Source: SURF-58 sp041305085 | GTDB lineage: Archaea > Nanobdellota > Nanobdellia > Woesearchaeales > UBA9642 | DNA length: 18,739 nt | Assembly: GCA_041305085.1 (NCBI GenBank) | Contig: JBFYMA010000029.1 | Span: 1-18,739 of the forward strand | Direction of reading: 5' to 3' | In this document: positions 1 through 6,111 of the stretch, piece by piece | How the letters are laid out: every line of letters starts with the position of its first letter | How positions within the stretch are numbered: position 1 is the first letter of the stretch | Position numbers and translations under genes: made by a program | Notes under the pieces: model-generated | Databases searched by the model: none | The model's input: only the letters and a program-made list of their open reading frames with translations | Told to the model about the DNA's origin: nothing

Positions 1-266
1 TATTTTTTCCAGCTTTTCAGGGCTTTTTTTCTTGTCCTCTCTACAAACATATCAAATATTTTTTTGTAAAATCCTATTTTGTAAAATAATTTGTGAAGCG
101 ATTCCAGAAAAATAAAAACTACGGGGATAACAAGAATGTTTGCCAACACGCAGACAAGGTATGCTACCAAAAAATGGTTGCCTGAAGCGAGAGCAACAGG
201 TATTCCTCCCCTTAACTCGCTTATTGGAGCGATGCTTAGCAGGATTGCATATACCAAAGAGTTCAT
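1..266 (-). CDS. Small multidrug export-type membrane protein, 5' part
   Basis: Reading the minus strand from an ATG at 264-266 gives an open frame that runs off the left edge (about 88 codons seen). It starts MNSLVYAILLSIAP and continues ISELRGGIPVALASG, the signature of the COG2426/PF06695 'small multi-drug export' membrane family. A hydrophobic segment follows (AYLVCVLANILVIPVV), then a basic tail (VERTRKKALKSWKK). The family is predicted to be integral membrane; the export role is by family name only. A TATA box at 289-296 ends 22 nt upstream of the ATG, so the mRNA is probably leaderless. The start is further supported by an in-frame stop 14 codons upstream. The gene lacks its 3' end only because the window ends. 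Confidence 0.8.
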   Translation of the reverse strand, partial: MNSLVYAILLSIAPISELRGGIPVALASGNHFLVAYLVCVLANILVIPVVFIFLESLHKLFYKIGFYKKIFDMFVERTRKKALKSWKK

Positions 267-288
267 TGTTAGTATTGTTGAAGAAGAG

Positions 289-296
289 TTTATAAA
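289..296 (-). promoter_or_regulatory. TATA box for the export-family gene
   Basis: Minus-strand TTTATAAA. It ends 22 nt before the ATG at 266, which is the spacing seen for most leaderless genes in this window. Confidence 0.65.
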
Positions 297-332
297 GGTT
301 GTTGATTAAGCAAATTATTAATGAATACAAGA

Positions 333-587
333 TTATAATTTTTTGTAAACATTCCTTCTATGCCCAATTAGTGTAACTCTAATTTTTTTATTGTTGTTAT
401 CTATATCTGCAATCACTCTATAGTCCCCTATTCTGAGCTTGTAATCTTTTCTGCTTGTCAGCCTTACAAAGTATCTGAAAGGATCTGTCTTTGTTGAAAT
501 TATTTTGTTAAATATTCTTTTTCTCAAATCTTTTGGAAGTTTATGGAGAAAAGTTATTGCTTCATCGTCAAATTCTAGCTCAAACAT
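333..587 (-). CDS. relE: RelE/ParE-type toxin (mRNA interferase-like)
   Basis: An 84-aa basic protein of the RelE superfamily, the toxin of a type II toxin-antitoxin pair. Family members inhibit translation, usually by cleaving mRNA in the ribosomal A site. The RelE pattern is clear: N-terminal helices (FLHKLPKDLRKRIFNKI), then RKDYKLRIGDYRVIADI and IRVTLIGHRRNVY. The basic and aromatic residues expected for catalysis are present (K50, R52, R57, R77/R78, Y81), so the toxin looks intact. Its ATG overlaps the antitoxin stop by one base (TAATG at 585-589), so the two are translationally coupled. The RelE fold is clear; whether it acts as RelE or ParE is not decided by sequence alone, although the conserved basic residues favour RNase activity. 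Confidence 0.85.
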   Translation of the reverse strand: MFELEFDDEAITFLHKLPKDLRKRIFNKIISTKTDPFRYFVRLTSRKDYKLRIGDYRVIADIDNNNKKIRVTLIGHRRNVYKKL

Positions 588-826
588 TATAAGTTCAGCC
601 TCTTACGTGCCTGTTCCTCTGTTAAGAATTTGCCATTTTTTATTCTTTCTCTTGCCTTTTCAATTCGCTCCACTGCTTCTTTGCTCAATTCAGGCTGAGA
701 TTCAAATTTCTGTGCAATAAATATTAATTTTTGAATAACTTCATCATAACTCTCATTTCTATACTCTCTTAAAGAATCCAATCCATTTTTTGTATCATCA
801 TGTATTTTTATGGTTGTTGCATTCAT
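587..826 (-). CDS. RelB/VapB-like antitoxin
   Basis: A 79-aa protein directly upstream of and overlapping the RelE-like toxin. The N-terminal half (TTIKIHDDTKNGLDSL, then NESYDEVIQKLI) fits a ribbon-helix-helix or similar DNA-binding strand-helix-helix. The C-terminal half is a charged amphipathic helix (SKEAVERIEKARERIKNG) suited to wrapping the toxin. A ribosome binding site GGTGA at 831-835 lies 4 nt before the ATG. An 18-bp palindrome covering the predicted transcription start (836-853) is the likely operator for autoregulation by the toxin-antitoxin complex. The antitoxin family assignment is loose; its role follows from the gene order. Confidence 0.8.
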   Translation of the reverse strand: MNATTIKIHDDTKNGLDSLREYRNESYDEVIQKLIFIAQKFESQPELSKEAVERIEKARERIKNGKFLTEEQARKRLNL

Positions 827-835
827 TTTATCACC

Positions 836-853
836 AGTATACTTGGGTATACT
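836..853 (-). promoter_or_regulatory. Palindromic operator of the toxin-antitoxin operon
   Basis: A perfect inverted repeat, AGTATAC-TTGG-GTATACT on the plus strand (7-bp arms, 4-nt spacer). It lies between the TATA box (861-868) and the antitoxin ATG (826), over the expected transcription start. The overlap with the start site suggests repression by the antitoxin. Confidence 0.7.
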
Positions 854-860
854 AATAAGT

Positions 861-870
861 ATTTATAATT
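861..870 (-). promoter_or_regulatory. TATA box of the toxin-antitoxin operon
   Basis: Minus-strand AATTATAAAT. The predicted start at about 838 gives a leader of roughly 12 nt that carries the GGTGA ribosome binding site. Confidence 0.55.
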
Positions 871-887
871 TACGGTTTCTGCTAATC

Positions 888-2153
888 TCAAATAATCAAA
901 ACTCTTTCAACCCTTTCTCTTACATAATCGCTTTTAATAAGCGCCTTTATCAAAGAAATTGCGGAAAAATACTTTCTTTTCTCATAGGCATAGACTATAT
1001 TATTCACTGTTCTTGTCTTTTTGTGCTTTTTTCTGAATTCATTAACATTGTCTTTTTTGCTTACAGGAGGCCCTCTTATTTCAATGGTTGATGAGAGCTT
1101 TTCTTTTTTTACAAAAAAGTAGGCAATGCTGGGCCTTCCGAATTCCCAGTCTGAAAAAACTATTTTGAAATCATTTTCAATAAGTCCTTTTTTTACTGAT
1201 TCATAAACCTTCATCACTTTGCTTCCCACAACATCATTTTTGCCCTTCAATGGGGTTATCTGCAGGGTTATCAGCTCTTCTTCTGGAAACATTCTTTTTT
1301 TGATTTTTTTTATTTCCTGGATGCTGAGCTTTTTTGGCTTGAAAAAGCTTTCTTTTGGGCTTTCCAGAAATGCCTTTGCGCACATCACAAACTGATCAAA
1401 GTTTTTTTTGCTGAGGGCTGCTGCTGCATTTCTTCCTGGCTGAACAGGATCAATTATTATTAATGGACTGTTAAGCTTGTCCTTGTTGAGCTCTTTCAAC
1501 GGGTCTTTCAGGCTTTTGGAAGCATCTATAACAACCTTGTGGTTCCATTTTGATGCATTTTCTAATAGCTTAATAAACGATCCGTAATGAATTATCAGAA
1601 TATCCAGTATGTGCCCAGAAAAGCCTTTTATATGGCTTTCTGCTCCATAGACCTTTATTGCTTTGCAGAACTGCTTGGCAAGCCTTATCTCATCCTTTAA
1701 AAAAGGCTTTTTTTTTGTTTTGCTGTTGACCCAGCCTACGTGCAGTGGGCTCATATCTGTGACGTTTTCTGCTTGTTCAGGCGATTTTACATCCAGCACT
1801 GGAACGATCTCATAGATGATCTTTCCCTTTTTCAGCTGAAAGTAGTCCCTGCTTCCGTGTACTCTTTCAGCTTTTTCTGGCAAAGCTTCCTGTAACATGG
1901 AAGACAGCTCTTTTCCAGAATAATTTCTGCTGAATTTTACAAATATGTCCACATCATGGCTGTTTTTCAAAAAAGTCTGCTTTGCAACGCTTCCTCCTTT
2001 TACGCAGACAGCGCTTATTTTGGACTGTTTCAGCTTTTTGTTCAGTTTATGGATAAAATTGTCAGACTCTTTTATTATTCTGCTGTCTGGCCTGATACTT
2101 TTTTTTGCTTTTTCCAGTATTTTTTTTGCAAGTTCAGTGCTTTTGCTTTTCAT
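888..2153 (-). CDS. cca: CCA-adding enzyme, archaeal class I
   Basis: A 421-aa tRNA nucleotidyltransferase that adds C, C and A to tRNA 3' ends without a template. It aligns along its length with the archaeal class I enzymes: the nucleotidyltransferase motif VKGGSVAKQTFLKNSHDVDI (G53-G54-S55; metal-binding D68 and D70, within a residue), YEIVPVLDVKSP around 114-125, GAESHIKGFSGHILDILI around 170-187, and IIIDPVQPGRNAAAALS. From memory of the Archaeoglobus enzyme, the third carboxylate (D110, in a VDVVPC motif) aligns with E115 here, a conservative change. Both tRNA genes in the window lack an encoded CCA, so this enzyme is needed. A TATA-like box at 2176-2184 lies 22 nt before the ATG, suggesting a leaderless mRNA. 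Confidence 0.95.
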   Translation of the reverse strand: MKSKSTELAKKILEKAKKSIRPDSRIIKESDNFIHKLNKKLKQSKISAVCVKGGSVAKQTFLKNSHDVDIFVKFSRNYSGKELSSMLQEALPEKAERVHGSRDYFQLKKGKIIYEIVPVLDVKSPEQAENVTDMSPLHVGWVNSKTKKKPFLKDEIRLAKQFCKAIKVYGAESHIKGFSGHILDILIIHYGSFIKLLENASKWNHKVVIDASKSLKDPLKELNKDKLNSPLIIIDPVQPGRNAAAALSKKNFDQFVMCAKAFLESPKESFFKPKKLSIQEIKKIKKRMFPEEELITLQITPLKGKNDVVGSKVMKVYESVKKGLIENDFKIVFSDWEFGRPSIAYFFVKKEKLSSTIEIRGPPVSKKDNVNEFRKKHKKTRTVNNIVYAYEKRKYFSAISLIKALIKSDYVRERVERVLII

Positions 2154-2175
2154 TGAAAGCTTTTACTTTTCTGTT

Positions 2176-2184
2176 ATTTTTAAA
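2176..2184 (-). promoter_or_regulatory. TATA-like box for cca
   Basis: Minus-strand TTTAAAAAT. It ends 22 nt before the ATG at 2153. Confidence 0.5.
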
Positions 2185-2253
2185 TTTGCCCCTTAGTAAC
2201 TATTAAAATTCCCCAAAAACCGAAAACTATATAATAGAATTTGTTTCAATACC

Positions 2254-2262
2254 TTTTATAAA
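2254..2262 (+). promoter_or_regulatory. TATA box for the Lys/Ser-rich membrane protein
   Basis: TTTTATAAA. The expected start near 2285 leaves a leader of about 12 nt carrying the ribosome binding site AGAGGTG. Confidence 0.55.
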
Positions 2263-2296
2263 GCAGTAGAGATTATAAATAAAAGAGGTGTGTTGT

Positions 2297-3082
2297 ATGG
2301 CTGCAAAAAAGTCCAAATCATCTAAATCCAAGTCTTCTTCAAAGAGAAAGTCTTCTGTAAAACGGGCTGCAAAGCCTGCAAAAAAAGCCAAAAGGGCTTC
2401 TTCCCAAAAGAAGACTGTAAAAAAGCCTGCAAAAAGTGTTTCTTCTTACACTCCAAGCAAGACAATGGCTTCTACCCAGAAAAAGGCGATCAATCCCCAG
2501 GATATTCTTGAAAAGTATAAGAATGATTCTGGCTATTCTTTTGATAAGCCATCTTCGCTGGAAGAGTTTGACAAGCATCTTGAGGAAACTGCCAAGCTGG
2601 TGTCAAAGGATAAAGATGAAAAAAAAGCGCTTCCTCATTTTTCTGATGAGCACATACAAAAAGGTGAGCAAAAGCAAAGTTCTTCGCTTTTGGATGATGA
2701 GAAGAGCCCTTTTGACAATGACCCTGCAGAATCAATGGTTGACCAACTCAAGAAGCCTGAGACTCCTGACCCTGACCATAAGAGCCTTAGTTCAGAACAT
2801 TCGCACCCTTTTACAGAACAGCCTTCCAAGGATTCTCTTTTTGACCACAAGGACGAGCTTCATCCTCATCACAGGCACGCGATAAATGCAATAGTCCTTG
2901 CTTTTATAGGTGTTCTGGTTCCTGTTTTGTCTATTGTGGCGTTTTTTATGGCGCTCCACTCAACAAAAAATGGTTCAGAAACAGGAAAAGGCGCAATTCT
3001 TTTGAGTGTGGCAACGTTTGTGATAAACCTTGTGCTTATCTACATATTCTACACTTTTGTGATTGCAGCGCCCACATTCTGA
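2297..3082 (+). CDS. Lys/Ser-rich protein with a C-terminal two-helix membrane domain (DUF4190-like)
   Basis: A 261-aa protein. The ATG at 2297 is preferred over an upstream in-frame GTG at 2288, because AGAGGTG (2284-2290) is a good ribosome binding site 6 nt before the ATG. Residues 1-60 are almost only K, S, A, P and R. Residues 60-195 are acidic and hydrophilic, probably disordered, ending in a His-rich patch (HKDELHPHHRHA). The last 65 residues hold two membrane helices separated by HSTKNGSETGKGA, the layout of DUF4190-type domains. A cytoplasmic, possibly nucleic-acid- or polymer-binding tail on a membrane anchor is inferred from composition only. It converges on marC. Confidence 0.75.
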   Translation: MAAKKSKSSKSKSSSKRKSSVKRAAKPAKKAKRASSQKKTVKKPAKSVSSYTPSKTMASTQKKAINPQDILEKYKNDSGYSFDKPSSLEEFDKHLEETAKLVSKDKDEKKALPHFSDEHIQKGEQKQSSSLLDDEKSPFDNDPAESMVDQLKKPETPDPDHKSLSSEHSHPFTEQPSKDSLFDHKDELHPHHRHAINAIVLAFIGVLVPVLSIVAFFMALHSTKNGSETGKGAILLSVATFVINLVLIYIFYTFVIAAPTF

Positions 3083-3112
3083 TTTTTTTTAGAATTTTTG
3101 TTATACTTTTTT
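3083..3112 (+). terminator. T-run terminator
   Basis: Two T8 runs separated by AGAATTTTTGTTATAC directly after the stop codon of the 2297 gene. Archaeal termination typically uses oligo-T tracts without a needed hairpin. Confidence 0.5.
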
Positions 3113-3114
3113 TT

Positions 3115-3690
3115 CTATCCAATTATTGCTCTTATTCCTTCAGAGATGTACTGCACAGACACTGTTGTCAGCAAAAGCCCCATGATTCTTGAGAAAACTT
3201 CTATTACCCTGTAGCCGAGAATCTTTTGGATATAATAAGCGTAAAGCAGTATAATCCATGAAAGCACAAGCACTATTACACAGGCTATTGCAGCAACCCA
3301 AAAGCCGTAAGACTGGGATACAACAATCACTGTTGTGAGCGCTCCTGGTCCTGAAAGCATTGGCGTTCCTATTATAACAATGCTTGCCTTATACTTGTAA
3401 GGGTCTCCAAATCCAAGGCCCATCACAGTCCTTATTCCGAGAAGCAGGAGTATTATTCCTCCTCCAACCTTGAAGCTGGCCATGTTGATGTTCAAAAGAT
3501 CCAGTAGAAGCTTTCCTGATACGAGGAAGACTAGAAGCATGGCCCCTGCAACGTACATTGCTATTGCTGCCTGCTTTGCCATGAACTTTTTGTCGTGCCC
3601 AGAAGTAAGTGTCAGAAACATGGACATGCTCAAAAACGGGTCTATTATTATAAAAAGCGTAAAGACTGCCTTGAGTATTTCAATAAACAT
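3115..3690 (-). CDS. marC: MarC family integral membrane protein
   Basis: A 191-aa protein with six hydrophobic segments and the MarC/UPF0056 family motifs: the N-terminal FTLFIIIDPFLSMSMFL, then GGGIILLLLGIRTVMG and GTPMLSGPGALTTVIV. The length is close to the family norm (about 200 aa). MarC proteins are abundant in archaea; their transport substrate is unknown and the original link to antibiotic resistance was withdrawn for E. coli. The start is set by GAGGTGA 3 nt upstream of the ATG. It lies 14 nt after the PLP-fold gene in the same direction, with no T-run between, so the two are likely one operon. Confidence 0.9.
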   Translation of the reverse strand: MFIEILKAVFTLFIIIDPFLSMSMFLTLTSGHDKKFMAKQAAIAMYVAGAMLLVFLVSGKLLLDLLNINMASFKVGGGIILLLLGIRTVMGLGFGDPYKYKASIVIIGTPMLSGPGALTTVIVVSQSYGFWVAAIACVIVLVLSWIILLYAYYIQKILGYRVIEVFSRIMGLLLTTVSVQYISEGIRAIIG

Positions 3691-3704
3691 ACTTCACCTC
3701 TTTT

Positions 3705-4499
3705 TCAAAAGCTCTGGACCCTTTTGACTTCAATGCTTACAGCATCTTCAAAAACTCTGATGTATTTAGGGCACAAAACATACTCAAAGCCATTTGTGAC
3801 GCAATACTTTATTAATTTTTCTTTTTCTTCAGAACTGCTGAACGCAACAATAACGTTTATGCCTTTATGAAAAGGATGGATGATGCGGAAATCCTGAAGA
3901 TCTTTGATAATTTTTTTATGCATATTGTCCCAGTGTTTCAGCTTTTTTCCCAGCCTTTCAGCCTCTTTTTCAAATATATTTTGCTCCAGTTGATATTCCT
4001 CAAAGCTTTGGCTGAAAAAATCAAAGAATTCTTTGCTGTCAGTTGCTAAAAACCCTCCATGGCAGAGATTTATTGGCTTATTTTTTCCAAAGCTGCCGAG
4101 AACGATATCGCCGAATTGTGCCTGCTCTGTGCCAATGCTTCCAGAGGCATCATTTATAAGCAGAACACTGCTTTTTTTGCAGGCTGTTTCAATGGCTTTC
4201 ATATCCTGAAGCGCATGATACCCTGGCATGGAATTAATTAAAAGCAGGAATTCTGGAAATTTTTCAATGCTTTTCGGCTCTATAAGCCCGAAGTCTGTGG
4301 TTAGTTCTTTGTATTCCAGCTTGAGCTTTTGGCAGAACTGCTTATAAGTAATCCACCCTCCCTGGTCCTGCAGCAATGTTTTTTTGTTAAGGTTTTTTGC
4401 AAGCCTTAATGCGTATTTTATTGAATGGTCGCCTGATTTAGTGATAAAAATGAATTCTTTTTTTGTAAGCTCTCTCAGCTTTTCCCTGATTGCTTCCAT
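3705..4499 (-). CDS. Compact PLP-dependent transferase-fold protein (DegT-like core)
   Basis: A 264-aa protein with the core of a fold-type I PLP enzyme. NDASGSIG (D117) matches the Asp that pairs with the pyridine nitrogen. GDIVLGSFGKNKPINLCHGG (130-149) matches the DegT/aminotransferase pattern GDi..xSF...K.l....GG, with K141 (alternatively K139) the likely Schiff-base lysine and the GG turn behind it. It is clearly shorter than the usual 350-430 aa: the small C-terminal domain is reduced to about 100 residues. The substrate cannot be told. The ATG at 4499 is 20 nt from a palindromic TATA box shared with the divergent gene; marC follows in the same operon. Confidence 0.7.
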   Translation of the reverse strand: MEAIREKLRELTKKEFIFITKSGDHSIKYALRLAKNLNKKTLLQDQGGWITYKQFCQKLKLEYKELTTDFGLIEPKSIEKFPEFLLLINSMPGYHALQDMKAIETACKKSSVLLINDASGSIGTEQAQFGDIVLGSFGKNKPINLCHGGFLATDSKEFFDFFSQSFEEYQLEQNIFEKEAERLGKKLKHWDNMHKKIIKDLQDFRIIHPFHKGINVIVAFSSSEEKEKLIKYCVTNGFEYVLCPKYIRVFEDAVSIEVKRVQSF

Positions 4500-4519
4500 G
4501 CATGCAAGCTTTTGGCAAG

Positions 4520-4529
4520 ATTTATAAAT
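4520..4529. promoter_or_regulatory. Bidirectional palindromic TATA box
   Basis: ATTTATAAAT is its own reverse complement. It lies 20 nt from the leftward ATG (4499) and 21 nt from the rightward ATG (4551), both within the range used by other leaderless genes here. One element therefore seems to serve both directions. Confidence 0.65.
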
Positions 4530-4550
4530 GTTTTTTGCTTTCCAGCAGTA

Positions 4551-4952
4551 ATGGCGATTGAAGAGCTTGAGGATGCTGTAACGATTGAGTTTGGCAGAGT
4601 CCTTTCTTTGGAAGAAACAGAAATACTGCTGGAGTATGTTGCTGAAAAGCTTCCGGGAAGAGTTAACTATACTTTAACTGTAAAAAAGGATATTGAGCCT
4701 TATAATGATTCAAAGCGCGAAATAACAGAAATTGCTCTTTCTGGAACAGTCAGTGAAATAAAAACAAGGTTTGCAACTGACGAATTTGTATGTGATGCAT
4801 ACTCCCAAGATGAAAAGAGATTTGAGTCTTTCCGATTCAGGATTGTTCCTGGCTATGAATCATTGGATCAGTACACCCAGAAAACAAAAGATCTTTGGGC
4901 AAACGTCAGAATCATTATCTGTGAGTATATTCGGAACCTGCCAGAGAAATAA
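4551..4952 (+). CDS. Hypothetical protein, 133 aa
   Basis: Not recognised. The ATG at 4551 is chosen over an in-frame TTG at 4512 because the TATA box (4520-4529) lies between them, so the TTG would not be transcribed. The product is an acidic, soluble, alpha/beta-looking protein: MAIEELEDAVTIEFGRVLSL, a helix SLEETEILLEYVAEKLP, then alternating strands (VNYTLTVKKDIEPY, ITEIALSGTVSEIKTRF), and a C-terminal helix rich in aromatic and hydrophobic residues (LWANVRIIICEYIRNL). No membrane segment, signal peptide or metal motif is visible. It is transcribed away from the PLP-fold/marC operon and followed by tRNA-Thr. Confidence 0.7.
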   Translation: MAIEELEDAVTIEFGRVLSLEETEILLEYVAEKLPGRVNYTLTVKKDIEPYNDSKREITEIALSGTVSEIKTRFATDEFVCDAYSQDEKRFESFRFRIVPGYESLDQYTQKTKDLWANVRIIICEYIRNLPEK

Positions 4953-4991
4953 TTTCTAAAGGCTTATTTAGATGAGTGTTTGTGGAAAATA

Positions 4992-4999
4992 TTTATAAA
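4992..4999 (+). promoter_or_regulatory. TATA box for tRNA-Thr
   Basis: TTTATAAA ending 24 nt before the tRNA 5' end. Confidence 0.65.
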
Positions 5000-5023
5000 C
5001 AAAACACTAGTTCTTTGGTCTAG

Positions 5024-5129
5024 GCCTCTGTGGCTCAGCGGTAGAGCGTTACCTTGGTACACTGTTTCGAGTCTTCGGAATGAAGTGACAGAAAGGTAAA
5101 GGTCCCGGGTTCAATTCCCGGCAGAGGCT
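5024..5129 (+). tRNA. tRNA-Thr(GGU) with a 34-nt intron
   Basis: Acceptor stem GCCTCTG (5024-5030) pairs with CAGAGGC (5122-5128); discriminator T at 5129; CCA is not encoded. D arm GCTC-AGCGGTA-GAGC, anticodon stem TTACC/GGTAA, T arm CCGGG-TTCAATT-CCCGG. The spliced anticodon loop is TTGGTAA, so the anticodon is GGT (Thr). G1-C72, C2-G71 and U73 agree with archaeal tRNA-Thr. The intron (5060-5093) sits at the canonical 37/38 position. Its bulge-helix-bulge is relaxed: the central helix is U32·G, U33-A, G34-C and then a G35/A mismatch. Confidence 0.93.
5060..5093 (+). other. tRNA-Thr intron at position 37/38
   Basis: 34 nt between A37 (5059) and A38 (5094). Internal pairing CACT (5060-5063) with AGTG (5084-5087) gives an inner stem; the 3' bulge is AAA (5092-5094). 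Exact cut sites could shift slightly because of the A run, without changing the mature tRNA. Confidence 0.8.
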
Positions 5130-5131
5130 TT

Positions 5132-5584
5132 CTATTCCCTCACAGCCAGCCATATCTCACAAACTGAATCGTCCTTGTTTCTGAACTCTTGAGGATAGTA
5201 TTCTACACACATTTTTGCCTTGTCAAAATCTTTGCCTTCCTTCTTGATTTGCTGCATTGCTTTTTCATAGGTCTTGCCTATGCTGTCTGCTTTTCCTTTG
5301 TGCTTGAACACAGCATAGGTTGCAGGAGGAATCTCAAGCTTTTCGCAGCCTTCTGGTATCTCTCCAGAATATGGCATAGCTCCCATGTACGTGAATTCTT
5401 CGCAATTCTCTCCTGTGCAGTCATAGCTTATTCCGTATCCAGGAATTCTTTCAGGTATTTTTATGAATAAAGGCATCATTTTTTCCCAGACCGCAGGACA
5501 GTCTTTCATTGTTTCGCCTATTTTTGTCCTGACTTTCATGCCCACAACTGTAAACCCTTTCTTTTTTTCTGTTTTTATCGCCAT
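5132..5584 (-). CDS. GyrI-like / AraC effector-binding domain protein
   Basis: A 150-aa single-domain protein of the GyrI-like small-molecule-binding family (SHS2 fold), found as stand-alone proteins or as C-terminal sensor domains of MerR/AraC regulators. Family marks: the initial strand GFTVVGMKVRTKIG, GYGISYD, the block around FTYMGAMPYSGEIPEGCEKL, IPPATYAVFKHKG, and the terminal acidic strand DDSVCEIWLAV, whose Glu is the usual ligand-facing residue. It has no DNA-binding domain, so it may bind or hydrolyse a ligand, or act as an inhibitor protein. The start ATG 5584 is preferred over an in-frame TTG at 5602, because GGTGA lies 7 nt before it and a TATA box is at about 5617-5624. Confidence 0.85.
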   Translation of the reverse strand: MAIKTEKKKGFTVVGMKVRTKIGETMKDCPAVWEKMMPLFIKIPERIPGYGISYDCTGENCEEFTYMGAMPYSGEIPEGCEKLEIPPATYAVFKHKGKADSIGKTYEKAMQQIKKEGKDFDKAKMCVEYYPQEFRNKDDSVCEIWLAVRE

Positions 5585-5616
5585 ATTACCATCACCCAAC
5601 AAAGATCATTCAGCAA

Positions 5617-5624
5617 TTTATATA
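5617..5624 (-). promoter_or_regulatory. TATA box for the GyrI-like gene
   Basis: Minus-strand TATATAAA inside an AT-rich tract (5615-5627). It predicts a very short leader that carries the GGGTGATGG ribosome binding site. Confidence 0.5.
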
Positions 5625-5669
5625 TAGTTTGCGCAGGAATGTCCAGTGATTTCTTAGTTTTGCGAAACA

Positions 5670-5677
5670 TTTATTAA
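5670..5677 (+). promoter_or_regulatory. TATA-like box of the rightward CBS operon
   Basis: TTTATTAA. The expected start is near 5700, giving a leader of about 12 nt with the ribosome binding site AGAGGTTGG at 5702-5710. Confidence 0.45.
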
Positions 5678-5712
5678 TGCTTTTTCCCGATGAATAGGAA
5701 AAGAGGTTGGCT

Positions 5713-6111
5713 ATGGCTAAAAAGATTCTTCTTAGGGAGGTGATGCAGACTCGTGTAGTTACCTGCTCAAAGGATGACTCTGTGTGCGAGACTGCTAACA
5801 GGATGAAGCACCATAAAATAGGCGTGGTGCTGGTTGTGGACAAATCAAAACGGATTCAGGGGATAATAACTGAGAGGGACATTCTCAATAAGGTTTCATG
5901 TTTTGGAAAGGACTCGAGGGAGGTTTTTGTCAAGGATGTGATGACTAAAAAGGTAATTGTCGGCAAGCCTAACATGTCTGACATCCAGGCTGCAGGGATT
6001 TTTTCAAGGCACGCAATAAAAAAGCTTCCCATAGTTGAAAAGGGAAGGCTTGCGGGGATTGTTACCCAGACAGACCTTTTAAAGCTTTTAACGTTTAAGT
6101 GGGCGTTGTAA
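5713..6111 (+). CDS. CBS-domain pair protein (copy 1)
   Basis: A 132-aa protein made of two CBS motifs, a module that binds adenine nucleotides or related ligands and acts as a sensor. CBS1 (about 5-60): VMQTRVVTCSKDDSV, IGVVLVVD, GIITERDILNKV. CBS2 (about 74-130): VMTKKVIVGKPNMSDIQAA, IKKLPIVEKGRLAGIVTQTD. Both carry the Gly-Ile-hydrophobic-Thr-x-x-Asp signature of ligand-binding CBS domains. The start at 5713 follows a ribosome binding site; an in-frame TTG at 5707 lies inside it. The stop is directly abutted by the ATG of the next gene (0-nt gap). It is paralogous to the gene at 7333-7722, down to the last residues (FKW versus SKW). Confidence 0.92.
   Translation: MAKKILLREVMQTRVVTCSKDDSVCETANRMKHHKIGVVLVVDKSKRIQGIITERDILNKVSCFGKDSREVFVKDVMTKKVIVGKPNMSDIQAAGIFSRHAIKKLPIVEKGRLAGIVTQTDLLKLLTFKWAL

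Noticed and set aside
52..330. 92-aa frame on the minus strand over the left edge
   Set aside because: It is a shadow of the export-family gene, which reads in another frame with the conserved ISELRGGIPVALASG motif and a well-placed TATA box.
2436..2885. 149-aa plus-strand frame inside the Lys/Ser-rich gene
   Set aside because: Frame-shifted shadow of a K/S-rich coding region; the main frame has the start signal and sensible membrane helices.
4512..4550. TTG start adding 13 residues to the hypothetical protein at 4551
   Set aside because: The shared TATA box lies inside this stretch, so it is promoter, not coding.
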